Source of the DNA: Eumeta japonica
Lineage: Eukaryota > Arthropoda > Insecta > Lepidoptera > Psychidae
DNA: 64,000 nucleotides
Reading direction: 5' to 3'
NCBI GenBank assembly: GCA_005406025.1
Contig: BGZK01001585.1
Location: 62,001-126,000, forward strand
Under the pieces are notes generated by a model that made no database searches, had not been told where the DNA came from, and worked only from the letters and a program-made list of their open reading frames with translations. The translations under genes were made by a program, and so were the position numbers. Shown here piece after piece: positions 48,944-56,099 of this stretch; position 1 is the stretch's first letter, and each line of letters begins with the position of its first letter.

Positions 48944-51900
48944 CGATATATATATACATATGTATGTATATGCATTCCGAAATAAATTTGTTTCTCTCGT
49001 TAACCTTTCATTCTTCATTTTATTCACTTGGTGTAGAGTTTTCAAAGTCCTTTTCTGGAATTTGGTAAGTTCCACTGAAGCCTTTTTAATTCCTGTTTTG
49101 TTTTAAGCAAATAAGGCCCATTCTTTATGGTTCCTATTATGATAACTTAAGTCTTATTGAAGCGAATCTTCCCACGTATAAATAGGGCGTCCAACTTGTA
49201 TGTGGGGTTGGACATCGTGGACATCTTGAATCATGTTACTGCGGCTAAAAAATCTAACGTATTGCGTTTTTTTCTTGGTTACCTCTTATCGGACAGATCT
49301 TATAATCTTGTCTGTATAAGTAAATGTCTATTCTTCAAAAAAAGTCGCATTAGGGTGTGTACTTTTATTAAAGAATAAAGACCGTCCAGTAAAGATTGTT
49401 TCGAGAATATATAACAGAAATACCTTGGGTCCGGGCGGCCCCTGAGGGCCCGGAGCGCCCGCGGGCCCGGCGGGCCCCGGCGCGCCGCGCTCGCCCTCTC
49501 GCCCCGCCTCGCCCGCGGGCCCAGCGCGGCCATCATGGCCCGGCAGGCCCTCGGGCCCTTGGGGGCCCGGCGGTCCCGGCGGCCCGGGCTCGCCCGGTTC
49601 TCCTACGAACACTTAAATTAGAGTTCGGCTATGTGGACATGCGATTACGGAATAGGTTAAAAACATCATTTGTATGAATATTTCATCAAAAAAACGAATT
49701 ATATGCAACACGAATGTACGATAAAGGACAGCCGAACAAAGTCTCCAAAACTGACGAGATTAAAATAGCCCTTACGAAGCGGTGAGATTTTTGAATGCGG
49801 GCTCAATATGTATGGAAGAATTTTTTTAGTATATTTTATCGTAATAACATTTGTTAATTAATGATATTTACTATGCTAGTTGGCTCTTTTAATAGTTTAA
49901 ATTATTTATTAAGAAAAAAAATTATTTTTTTTTCAATTAGCCGTTGGATGCCCCAAGTTCCACATTTTTCATTTTAAACTTCGTTTCGTAAGATTTTGTC
50001 TAGATCAATCAAGTATTTCAAGTGAAACATATAATAGTTCTCAGTTTTACAATACCCTCGGTAGAAAAGGGAAAATAAAAACACATAAAGTGTGAAACGA
50101 TTTGGTATGTGACTACTTATATTAATCTAATATCCTATATGAGAACATAATCTACCTCTATACAAAATTTTACTATTCGTATCTACCGACGTTTACGTAT
50201 CATATTTTAGTTTCTATAAACCTCTTAACACGGTAAGCAATAATCACGAGATTACTGATGTAATTAATATTTAAAGTGTTATTAATAGTGAAATAAATCA
50301 ACCTTCTCAACAATGTATTTATAAACTAAAAGTTAATATACAGTATGGAATCGAGCATATATCTTTCGCAAATATTCATAATCTTCGGTTTTTTTAAAAC
50401 AACTTTGCCAAAGAAACCATAGTCATTGAAGTAGCCGTTTCTAAGACAAATAGCTTAGAACTTGTATCAAAAATTTACCGTCTTACATCCTTAGTGACGC
50501 TGACGGGTGTGAGTCCCCTATTCCCCAGCTGGCGGTTGGGGACGCGGCAAGAAGCCAAAGCACAGTCTGCAGTGGCTCCGCCATCGTTTAACTTCCGTAC
50601 AAGTGAGACACTTTGGTTATTCGCTGTTTTTCTTTTATTTTTTTAAAATAGAGACGTTTTTTTATAATGATAGTACATTAAGTTACAGTTATAGTATAAT
50701 ATTAGTGTTGCTTTTACGATATTGACGTTTCTGAAACTAAGATTGAGTGTGATTAATATTTACATGTTTAAATAACAATGCGACCTTTACATTGACCGAC
50801 ATCGAGTGTAGGTATGTGACTTGATAAATTCTTTAAAAAAATACATCGTAGAGCACAAGCGCAAGGTAGAATTCGAGTTCATCGTGTGGGGCCACGACTC
50901 GACAACCGCGCTCGCAGTCTGGCCGAGCATTTAGCAGGGTTGTGTCTATATTATTTTATATCATATATGACATTGATCTATAAAAAAGGAAAAATACACA
51001 ATCCCGCGCTCAAAAACGGCGGCGGTAAATGAGTGCTAAAACAGACAGTTTACCACTCATTGCATTCGGTGTAGTTTCGTTGCACTTTCTGTTACGACGT
51101 TGAAGTGTTCTGTTAAAAAATGCAGAAATGATATGTAAAAAGCTATGAAAAAGGATAATATTTCTTATTTTTGATAAGTCAAATTTAGTTTATTTATAAT
51201 AGGTACTAATCATATATTACATTGGATATTCGGTGAGTATTTTTTATTTCTTCATTTAAAGTAGCATAAAAAGGCGAGATGTAAACCGACTTAAATGATT
51301 TTAACTTAAACAACGGTTTCACATTTCTTGCATTGTGATATTATTCGGTCTCTTAACAATAGAAACTCTGTTCTTATACTAATGGATCAGCCTTTGTTAT
51401 TTTTTCATGTCTATATAAATCTTAAAATTACCTCTAAAAGGAAATCATACAATACATTAACCTATTCCAAAAAAAAATATGGTTATTACATTTTTATTTG
51501 TTTTTTAAAAATTATGTATAAGTATTATGTTCATCATAAATATGTTATTGTTTAATAAATCATCACCTTATTTTATTACATAAATAATAAGAAAGTTTTA
51601 TATTACTTTAAACATATGTTTATACTAAACATAGGTTTATACTAACTTTAATCTTAGGTTAATTACTATATTAAGCTTTATTATTAAGAAAAATATACTA
51701 TGATTCTTTTGATGCATTCAACCAAGAAACAAAAATAAATATTTAAAATGATATTAAACCACTCCACTTATGCCTTGTTTTAGAACAGCACGTATAAATT
51801 GTAAAAAAAAATAGGACTTATTGTCTTCTAGTATCAAAATGATCGTTACTCGTTCTCTTTGTATTTAAAAATTAACCTTATGACATTATGGTTGAAATGT

Positions 51901-54900
51901 CAGATGACAAATAATATTGCTTCCCTTCTTTTTCTTTGGCAAAGCAAAATGATAAGGTAAAATGTGAGACCGAGACATCAGGTACACTTTGAGCCATTTT
52001 TACGTTAAACTAGTAAGCGATTATGCATCTTTTCTTTTTAATACATCTATGATTTATAAGTAAATAATCAATGATATATTTTTTTATAGTTACTTAGGCA
52101 AAGTTGTTCCAAAAAAGGAGATTATCCAGATTTGTGAAAAGATCAATTCCATTATGTACATTTATGTAACATGATTGATGTATAATATTCTACCGAATTA
52201 ATATGAAAAATGTAAATAGAATACATACTTGCTTTCTGTATTATAAGAGATGGATTTCTTTACCCTTTTTGCCTATTGCATATTCAAAGACAATAATTGT
52301 ACTTAAAGGGCAAATTCCAGTCGTTTCTCGGAGGTGACACACCCACAAACTTTTTTTGTAATACGCCAATGTATATTTTAAAAAAATGAGTGCGCTCAGT
52401 AGCAAACTTTTTGTGCTTTGCTATTGCCAAACACAAAACCAATTCTTAACGAATAACAGCATTTCTAAATATTTATCTAAATGCAATAATAACTGGTTAT
52501 GAATTACCTCCAGCCAAATATTTGTTTAGTTTAATAAATCGTTTTTTAATTTAACCTCACATGTTATATACACCTATGAAATAAAGACATTTTTAATGTA
52601 AATTTGAAATAATGCTGTGGCCAAATTATTCCACTAATGTCAAATATTTTAATTTTTCCGGGTTTAAATTCTAAACTTAACAGCATATTAAAATTTTAAA
52701 TTTGAAAATGTGGAAAATATGCAAATGACAAAACGCAAGAGGCATGCTCCGTGTAATACATGTACAACCACAGAATCAGGAGAGCCCGCCGCCCCCGCCG
52801 CCCCCGCGTCTACTGCAACAGCTATAACGGCTGTCTTATCTAACCGTTCATACGGGAAGATATTATAACAATGAGATCATACTTTGTCATCGATCGTATT
52901 CGAGATACGCTCGGTTCCTGTACATTGCATCTCGATAGTTCTAGTAAAATACGGCGGATGGTGGTGGGTTTACCTACTTTTGTGTGAACAAACTATTTTC
53001 ATTTTGATTTCATGCATTTTATTAGTAAAACGTATGAAATCAAAGAACACAAACTTGAGGAAATTCTAATAAAACAAACTAATGAAAAGCCTGCAACACT
53101 CGGTCGATGGCATGCGGTACTCGCCTTGAGCTGGATGACGGTGTGCGCCGACACGTTGTGGCCCGCCGCTTGCAGCCCCTGCACACACGTATCGTCAGCG
53201 CACCGCGAGCGCCTGCGCCGATACCACTTACTGCCTACGACTATGCTACGACTATTGCTACGGCTACGACTACGTGCGTGAGGTGCCAGCGATCACAACC
53301 ACTATAGGCTACACTGTAAATGCTACAAGTACGGTTAACCGTTTTAGCAACGTGTACCTTCACGGCTATGATCTCCGCAGAAGTATACGGACTGACTTTA
53401 TAGCTGTCCACGGACCGCTTCACGCCCTGAAACCGTGCAAGCAGTCATGATAGCGCCACCGCCGGTGTTCCATCACGTAGTAAGTTATGGGTTTTCAAAA
53501 ACTACTTTTGTGGAACAACATCGTATCCAGGTTATTCCTTACTATATTATGTGATTTCGAAGTACATACGCAGGTTCGAAATAATTTGAGATTCTAAAGA
53601 TAAATAAATGTAGTGCTTGCGCTCTTATTATTAATTTTAAGGACTTCCGACTAAGTTACTAAATATATCAATATTCCCGTTATCCCCCTATTTTTTTGAA
53701 CGATGACACATCCACGCTCCCCCGTGCAGATGTTAGTGCCCGCTTCCCACATTTTTAATCAATACCCATACTTGCATTAAATAAACTCATCGTGTCTTAT
53801 TTAGAGTCATTAATTAAAACATCGTTCAAGGTTAGTTTGATAAACGCTTTTACTCCTTACATAGCTGTTCAAGTATTAATAATTCAAAGTGTGTCGCTTG
53901 AACTAGAGTCCAACTTACACGGTGTTTAAACGTTTTAATGACAGCATTCTACACAAGCATGTTTCAGAAACCTCAAAATATTGAGTAAATGGAATCCAAA
54001 CAGTAAATAATCCAAGTAATCTAAACAATAAAACCTGGCCAAGAGCACTTCGGACCATGCTCACTGTAGGGTTCCGAAATCATTATTACAAAGAAATACA
54101 CAATACAAATGAAAAAAGTACGTTGTTATATTTTTTCCATGTTTCCCGCACAGGATAGTTATAAGTACTTTAGTCGCCTATAATTACAAAAACAAGTAGG
54201 CATGTCGACTATTACTATTAAAATAGTGTAAACTAAAGTGAATCAGCAAAAGAGCGTATCTTCATGTCACTTACGTCCTTTTGTTGAGAAGCGTAGATTT
54301 TCGGCAATAACTTAAAAGCAAAGTTCTAAATATTTTTTGTTAAAATCATTTATTAAGCGTTACCTTCATTATTTTTTTTTATAGTTTTCGGATATACGGT
54401 TTAAAAAATAAAGACGAGGGCACAATTTCTGCAACTTTCGGAACGATTACTTCCGAAATTATTCACGTAATCAGAAAAACAGCTAAAACTTTAGTGTTTT
54501 TAAAAGAACTGTCGAAATATGTATCGGAGGTTGATGTTTGTTGAAAAAAAATTTATCAGCTTCTGTTACTGGTACGGAGAGCCCCCACTAGAAATATTTA
54601 TTTTTGTTATTTAACTACCAAATTAAGTAGCTGCTCATACAGACACTTACATCATAAATTTCATCAATATACGTCTTGTAGTTTTTGAATAAAACGCTTG
54701 TGACATACGAACCGACGGACGGACGAACGGACGGATGGACGGACATGACGAAGTTTCGTCACCTAGAGTTATAAGGGTTCCATTTTTGCCGTTTCGGCTC
54801 GTAACCCTAAAAATTATAAAAAGAACAGTAGTGCAAGCTCGACTAAGAGAAGACGAAAAGAAAACTTTATTATTACAGTCAAATGTGAATTAATAATAAT

Positions 54901-56096
54901 TGAATCGCAATTTCACAATTATGAGCTCGCGAGCGAGCCTCAATTAATAGCCCGGAACAGGACACCACCCCACATATGGTGCGTCCTGGAGTTAGACTTC
55001 GTCTCCTTCGTGCTCAAATTTGACAGTATATGTCATTCATTATATAAAACAATCTGTAGGCCATTTAAACAAACTGTCCCTATGTTTAACTATTGTAGGA
55101 TAGCTAAACAAGGCTTAAGCAGTGTTTGACATTTAAATAGGGTTTCTGAATAGACTTTTTTGTTAAAGTATTGTCTAAGCATGTTTTAAAATTAGACTAG
55201 CGACTCTGAAGAAGACAGATCGTGTAAATGCATTACATCGTTCGCCTTGTAATATATTTATAAACATAGTTTCAGTGTTAAATTAATGGTTGGAGCTCCG
55301 ATTCCTTCTTGTGCTGTACGTTTTAGTCTGTCAATGTCAAATAACAAAATTCTTATATTTTTTAAATGATCTTATAAGAGTTTGATATACATAATCTTTC
55401 ACGAATGAAATTAAATATTAACAGGGTATTAAAAATTAGCAATTTTATTACCTTGAGCGCCGAATAGACGTCAAATCCGGGACTGCCGTGCTCACCCTTC
55501 TGGCCCTTCTCGCCCGGCCGACCCTGCGCACAGGAATACATTGTTACCGAAATGAAACAATTTCATGTATTTCGAAGATCCATAGAATTCAGTCGACGTG
55601 AATACACGACGCCGGATCGACTCACCGGGTCGCCTTTCGGTCCATCCAGGCCGATGGGTCCCTGCAAGCAAAGCGGCGACTAGATTACGATCGAATTTGG
55701 TTCAAGCAAACCGTTCATAGAAAGCTGTAAGTGGAAAGTGAGAGTAGAGGATCGAGCGGCGGCGGGCGGCGGACGCGGCCCGTGCGGAAGTCGAGGTGAC
55801 CGCGGCCGGGGCGCGCGCGCACGCCCGCCCCGGTCGCGGTGCGGCGTGCGAGAGGCGAGCCGCCGACGCGATGTCGGAGCGGTCGGTAAGTAAAAGACAA
55901 AAAATCACGATACCGGGAATCCGTTCTTGCCTGGCGCTCCGGTGACCCCCTGGAACGGGACACGGACACAGAGCGTGACTAAGTGAGTCTAGATAGCGCA
56001 CGGGGGGAGAGGGAGAGACACTGACCGGCGCGCCCGGCTCGCCCGCCTCGCCCTTCTTGCCCTTCTTGCCACGCTTGCCTGGAGGCCCCGGTGGAC
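26020..56096 (-). CDS. MACIT-like transmembrane collagen gene (exons listed separately), 5' end not found
   Basis: At least 20 short minus-strand exons encode Gly-X-Y repeats interrupted by short non-collagenous stretches. The last collagenous exon ends with [19 protein letters not shown] recall an almost identical sequence closing vertebrate collagens XIII, XXIII and XXV, which are type II membrane proteins shed by furin-like proteases. In insects one such gene (CG42342 in fly) is known. The two Cys probably link the three chains after folding in the ER. The exons are bounded by GT-AG sites (one possible GC-AG) and are mostly multiples of 9 bases. The cytoplasmic, transmembrane and coiled-coil exons were not identified. 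One-base frame conflicts occur at 53125/49602, 43887/43423 and around 30216-30429. The introns are packed with mobile elements. Confidence 0.88.
26280..26414 (-). CDS. Collagen exon 19 with conserved MACIT C-terminal Cys motif
   Basis: 135 bases, phase 0 to 0, acceptor GTGTGACAG, donor GTACGC. It encodes [19 protein letters not shown], then [20 protein letters not shown] and CGWRPPK. The two Cys, nine triplet-like residues apart, are the family mark and likely form interchain bonds. If the donor is not used, translation runs on for 16 residues ([16 protein letters not shown]) to a TGA inside the short intron. Confidence 0.92.
26609..26644 (-). CDS. Collagen exon 18, [12 protein letters not shown]
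   Basis: 36 bases, phase 0 to 0, acceptor GTCCACAG, donor GTAAGC. Confidence 0.88.
26738..26764 (-). CDS. Collagen exon 17, GTDGIPGQE
   Basis: 27 bases, phase 0 to 0, acceptor ATTTTCAG, donor GTGATA. Confidence 0.85.
26846..26899 (-). CDS. Collagen exon 16, [18 protein letters not shown]
   Basis: 54 bases, the classic collagen exon size, phase 0 to 0, acceptor TGACGCAG, donor GTACGT. Confidence 0.9.
26976..27002 (-). CDS. Collagen exon 15, GPPGLDGMK
   Basis: 27 bases, phase 0 to 0, acceptor ATTCGCAG, consensus donor GTAAGT. Confidence 0.87.
27421..27830. repeat. Short element with GACGTGACAACGTC-type inverted ends
   Basis: It starts TTTTGACGTGACAACGTCTT and ends with CGTTGTCACGTAAAAC, its approximate reverse complement. 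The start is also found at 23702. The interior has no coding capacity. It may be a non-autonomous relative of the element at 23702. Confidence 0.5.
27831..29540. other. Collagen intron sequence with no further gene seen
   Basis: A GC-rich island (28730-28870) and AT-rich flanks. No exon with the collagen pattern was found, and no known repeat was recognised. Confidence 0.4.
29541..30120. other. GC-rich CpG-rich intron stretch
   Basis: 29800-30060 is unusually CpG-rich. It has long open frames on both strands because stop codons are rare in GC-rich DNA, not because of a protein signal. It sits directly downstream, in gene direction, of the frame-conflicted exons 13 and 14. Confidence 0.45.
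30216..30301 (-). CDS. Collagen exon 14, GEPGRTGG then non-collagenous Ala-rich part
   Basis: 86 bases. Acceptor GTTGTGCAG, donor GTGAGT. The collagen frame gives [20 protein letters not shown] and then TAPAKLALR. It needs a phase 1 start, while exon 13 ends in phase 0. The Ala-rich end is unusual and the donor assignment could be wrong. Confidence 0.6.
30386..30429 (-). CDS. Collagen exon 13, one base short
   Basis: 44 bases between a good acceptor (TTGGTGCAG) and donor (GTGAGTGC). The 3' part reads [12 protein letters not shown], and the first codons GGT GAA are in another frame. One more G in AAGGAT would restore the frame. Either the sequence lacks a base or this exon is damaged. Confidence 0.75.
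30750..31420 (+). repeat. Dispersed repeat, copy A (relative at 63190-63440)
   Basis: The part from about 31150 to 31420 has GCCACCCATGAACACTCGC, CACCAGTACGTTGGCAACCT and GAGTCGGCTCAGTTTAT, which recur in diverged form at 63160-63440. It resembles the non-coding 3' part of lepidopteran LINEs. No coding capacity. Confidence 0.6.
31500..32475 (+). pseudogene. LINE reverse transcriptase fragment
   Basis: Pieces in several frames follow the order of a CR1/Daphne-type LINE. The N-terminal linker is in 31540-31749. Then [16 protein letters not shown], the degenerate form of the conserved 'K..GpDG' block, is at about 32150-32200. Last come [10 protein letters not shown] and a phase-shifted [16 protein letters not shown] region at 32231-32400. 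No catalytic YxDD box is present. The fragment is truncated at both ends. Confidence 0.7.
32476..33340. other. Gap: no gene seen
   Basis: AT-rich intron DNA with only short open frames. Confidence 0.45.
33342..34675 (+). mobile_element. Large non-coding repeat with GGTTCCG ends, plus copy
   Basis: It begins TTTAGGTTCCGAGCCAACAT and has a CCGTCCGTCCCCGTCCGTAT box at about 33410-33430. It ends with TCGGAACCCTATAATGAGCA and a CTTGGCCAGTTTTT tail at 34668. A rearranged, inverted relative lies at 54034-54811. The paired GGTTCCG/CGGAACC ends look like the termini of a transposable element family that I recall as widespread in Lepidoptera, but no protein is encoded. Confidence 0.7.
34680..36670. 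other. Gap: AT-rich intron DNA, no gene seen
   Basis: Two adjacent copies of a 14-base unit (CAGTCAAACGTGTA) lie at about 35814-35841. A TATACAT/ATAATCG tandem tract ends the stretch at 36600-36670. Nothing else was recognised. Confidence 0.45.
36675..37976 (+). mobile_element. Internally deleted gypsy-like LTR retrotransposon
   Basis: A 148-base stretch at 36877-37024 is repeated with few changes at 37829-37976, including GAATACTCGAATCTTTGG and GTACCTCTCGCAGAGATACG, and both copies end in CCCACA. These are the 3' parts of two LTRs. The internal region is only about 800 bases, where a full gypsy element has about 5 kb. The 3' LTR lacks its first 200 bases or so. No TSD was identified. Confidence 0.75.
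37083..37780 (+). pseudogene. Remnant of gypsy gag and protease region
   Basis: The frame starts near 37083 ([16 protein letters not shown]) and breaks. It resumes at 37333-37635 with the gag core ([20 protein letters not shown]), close to the typical 'capsid-like' gag domain. Beyond it, 37650-37700 reads a [15 protein letters not shown] protease flap end in another frame. No reverse transcriptase, RNase H or integrase is left. Gag normally forms the particle and the protease cuts it; this copy cannot do either. Confidence 0.7.
37977..39250. other. Collagen intron, no further gene seen
   Basis: AT-rich, with short open frames that have no family features. Confidence 0.45.
39251..39355 (-). 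CDS. Collagen exon 12, [15 protein letters not shown] onwards
   Basis: 105 bases, phase 0 to 0. It begins VM, then 11 triplets ending GEPGGKGKT. Acceptor CGTTGCAG, donor GTCAGT. Confidence 0.9.
40104..42129 (-). mobile_element. Mariner-like element, TIR about 45 bp, TA target site
   Basis: The left end AATGTTCCCGATTCGTGTAC, read in reverse, reappears at the right end (about 42085-42129) with a few changes over about 45 bases, both next to TA dinucleotides (40102-40103 and 42130-42131). The 2.0-kb interior holds a broken Tc1/mariner transposase on the minus strand. TA duplication and inverted termini are hallmarks of the superfamily. Confidence 0.85.
40780..41600 (-). pseudogene. Decayed Tc1/mariner-superfamily transposase
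   Basis: On the minus strand 41596-41297 encodes a helix-turn-helix DNA-binding half, with [20 protein letters not shown] and [17 protein letters not shown]. Further on, after stops, the catalytic domain can be read: [13 protein letters not shown], then [13 protein letters not shown] with the catalytic Asp, and [15 protein letters not shown]. Mariner transposases cut and paste their element between these inverted ends. At least three frame breaks make this copy dead. Confidence 0.8.
42135..42810. other. Collagen intron, no further gene seen
   Basis: The open frame at 42175-42525 is hydrophobic and AT-rich, as expected of non-coding AT-rich DNA; I do not call it a gene. Confidence 0.45.
42815..42853 (-). 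CDS. Non-collagenous collagen exon 11, [13 protein letters not shown]
   Basis: 39 bases, phase 0 to 0, acceptor ATTTGCAG, consensus donor GTAAGT. It forms an interruption before the next helix block. Confidence 0.85.
43133..43267 (-). CDS. Collagen exon 10, 15 triplets
   Basis: 135 bases, phase 0 to 0. It encodes [16 protein letters not shown] through [15 protein letters not shown]. Acceptor CATTACAG, donor GTACGA. Confidence 0.9.
43335..43423 (-). CDS. Collagen exon 9, includes [12 protein letters not shown]
   Basis: 89 bases, acceptor GTGCGCAG, donor GTGAGG. The collagen frame demands a phase 1 start, but exon 8 ends in phase 0. A missing G next to the acceptor, or a missed small exon, would explain this. 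Confidence 0.82.
43887..43984 (-). CDS. Collagen exon 8, basic block GARGKRGKR
   Basis: 98 bases, phase 1 to 0, acceptor ATTTCAAG, donor GTAACG. It encodes [18 protein letters not shown] and ends [12 protein letters not shown]. The basic end could bind heparan sulfate or be a proprotein-cleavage site; that role is inference. Confidence 0.86.
44098..44203 (-). CDS. Collagen exon 7 with [18 protein letters not shown] interruption
   Basis: 106 bases, phase 0 to 1. It encodes GDRGDKGER, then a non-collagenous break [17 protein letters not shown], then GPPGPPGPP. Acceptor CGTTACAG, donor GTATACC. The single G at the end completes Gly with the next exon, so this junction is fully consistent. Confidence 0.88.
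44645..44960 (-). pseudogene. RTE-type LINE 3' end fragment
   Basis: Read on the minus strand, about 44850-44650 has LRWFGHLE followed by a Lys/Arg-rich stretch and, further on, YADQIGGM. These are the typical closing words of RTE-like LINE reverse transcriptase proteins. Only the last part survives. Confidence 0.55.
44961..45300. other. Gap: no gene seen
   Basis: No support for coding or repeats. Confidence 0.4.
45300..45615 (+). pseudogene. Mariner transposase N-terminal fragment
   Basis: The plus frames read the helix-turn-helix half of a mariner transposase: [20 protein letters not shown], then after frame breaks a [15 protein letters not shown] piece and [16 protein letters not shown]. 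The catalytic domain is missing. Confidence 0.7.
45616..46800. other. Gap: no gene seen
   Basis: The open frame at 45789-45986 has no recognisable features. About 46210-46440 is somewhat GC-richer but not interpretable. Confidence 0.4.
46805..46862. repeat. TACA/TATA microsatellite
   Basis: A tract of (TA)n and ACATATACATAC units. It includes the left target duplication (46855-46862) of the hAT element that follows. Confidence 0.85.
46863..48901 (+). mobile_element. 2.0-kb hAT element in a microsatellite, 8-bp target duplication
   Basis: The ends read TAGTGGCGACGGCT and, from the other side, CAGTGGCGAGAGGT. The 8-bp sequence ATATACAT flanks them at 46855-46862 and 48902-48909. Because the target lies in a TA-rich microsatellite the duplication could partly be chance, but the combination with inverted CAGTGGCGA-type ends and an internal hAT transposase is convincing. 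Confidence 0.88.
47500..48612 (+). pseudogene. hAT transposase C-terminal part (ZMYM1-like), frameshifted
   Basis: 47510-48127 encodes the part after the first catalytic residues, with a [11 protein letters not shown] motif (TRWxSR-type block) at about 47660 and a long helical region. A frame break at 48127 leads into 48133-48507, with the dimerisation region [20 protein letters not shown]. In another frame comes the closing SIEKHLLL at about 48500-48530, ending at 48609. The upstream catalytic Asp and zinc-finger part are missing from the element (46863-47500 is non-coding). Confidence 0.8.
48909..48990. repeat. (TA)n microsatellite
   Basis: A pure TA run at about 48905-48942, then TATATACATATGTATG units. 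Confidence 0.9.
48991..49423. other. Collagen intron, no further gene seen
   Basis: No coding signal beyond the collagen exon that begins at 49424. Confidence 0.4.
49424..49602 (-). CDS. Collagen exon 6, long Gly-X-Y block
   Basis: 179 bases, the largest exon of the gene. It starts in phase 1 (needs a preceding G) and ends in phase 0 at GGA CCC AAG|GTATTT. It encodes about 20 uninterrupted triplets, from [18 protein letters not shown] to GPQGPPGPK. It is very GC-rich compared with the AT-rich intron around it. The phase does not match the simplest end of exon 5. Confidence 0.88.
50365..50810 (+). repeat. Dispersed repeat pair, copy A (relative at 60075-60440)
   Basis: Shared text: ATATTCATAATCT, ACAACTTTGCCAAAGAA, CATAGTCATT, then AACTAAGATTG and GTGATTAATATT near the 3' end. 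The two copies are the same length range, collinear and in the same orientation. Confidence 0.65.
50811..53120. other. Collagen intron, no further gene seen
   Basis: AT-rich, with a GC-rich CCGCCCCCGCCGCCCCCGC patch at about 52790. I inspected that patch as a possible exon and rejected it. Confidence 0.45.
53125..53178 (-). CDS. Non-collagenous collagen exon 5, [18 protein letters not shown]
   Basis: 54 bases after a good acceptor (TGTGTGCAG). If the exon ends after AAG it uses a rare GC donor (GCGAGT). If it ends four bases later, at GCGA|GTACCG, it uses a GT donor and the phase fits the next exon, but the joined codon is Arg instead of Gly. With FDVYSALK before it, this forms an interruption of about 26 residues in the triple helix. 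It contains a possible N-glycosylation site (Asn-Val-Ser). Confidence 0.65.
54034..54811 (-). mobile_element. Large non-coding repeat with GGTTCCG ends, inverted copy
   Basis: Inverted relative of 33342-34675. It runs from CCTGGCCAAGAGCAC at the left through GGGTTCCGAAATC and the box CCGACGGACGGACGAACGGA at about 54710-54730, to GGCTCGTAACCCTAAAAATT at the right. It is shorter than its partner. Confidence 0.7.
54812..55450. other. Collagen intron, no further gene seen
   Basis: A GAGCTCGCGAGCGAGC box at about 54920-54935 is GC-rich, but nothing in the stretch was assignable. Confidence 0.4.
55452..55523 (-). CDS. Collagen exon 4, ends in non-collagenous FDVYSALK
   Basis: 72 bases, phase 0 to 0, acceptor TGCGCAG, donor GTAATA. 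It encodes [16 protein letters not shown] and then FDVYSALK, which breaks the Gly-X-Y pattern and joins the non-collagenous exon at 53125. Confidence 0.87.
55626..55661 (-). CDS. Collagen exon 3, [12 protein letters not shown]
   Basis: 36 bases, phase 0 to 0. Acceptor GCTTGCAG, donor GTGAGT. Four triplets. Confidence 0.88.
55914..55949 (-). CDS. Collagen exon 2, [12 protein letters not shown]
   Basis: 36 bases, phase 0 to 0. Acceptor GTTCCAG, donor GTATCG. Twelve codons, four Gly-X-Y triplets. Confidence 0.85.
56026..56096 (-). CDS. Collagen exon 1 of those seen (basic start of triple helix)
   Basis: The acceptor TGTTGCAG precedes it and the donor GTCAGTGT follows. It starts in phase 1 (codon G|GT) and encodes [20 protein letters not shown] plus GAP, 23 full codons. 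The cluster of Lys and Arg right at the start of the triple helix resembles the region behind the shedding site in MACIT collagens. The upstream partner exon, ending in a single G, was not found. Confidence 0.85.
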
Positions 56097-56099
56097 CTG

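Noticed and set aside
52785..52815. GC-rich GGCGGCGGG stretch on the minus strand as the missing exon between collagen exons 5 and 6
   Set aside because: After the only good acceptor the frame opens with TAG, the sequence is not Gly-X-Y in the needed phase, and there is no convincing donor.
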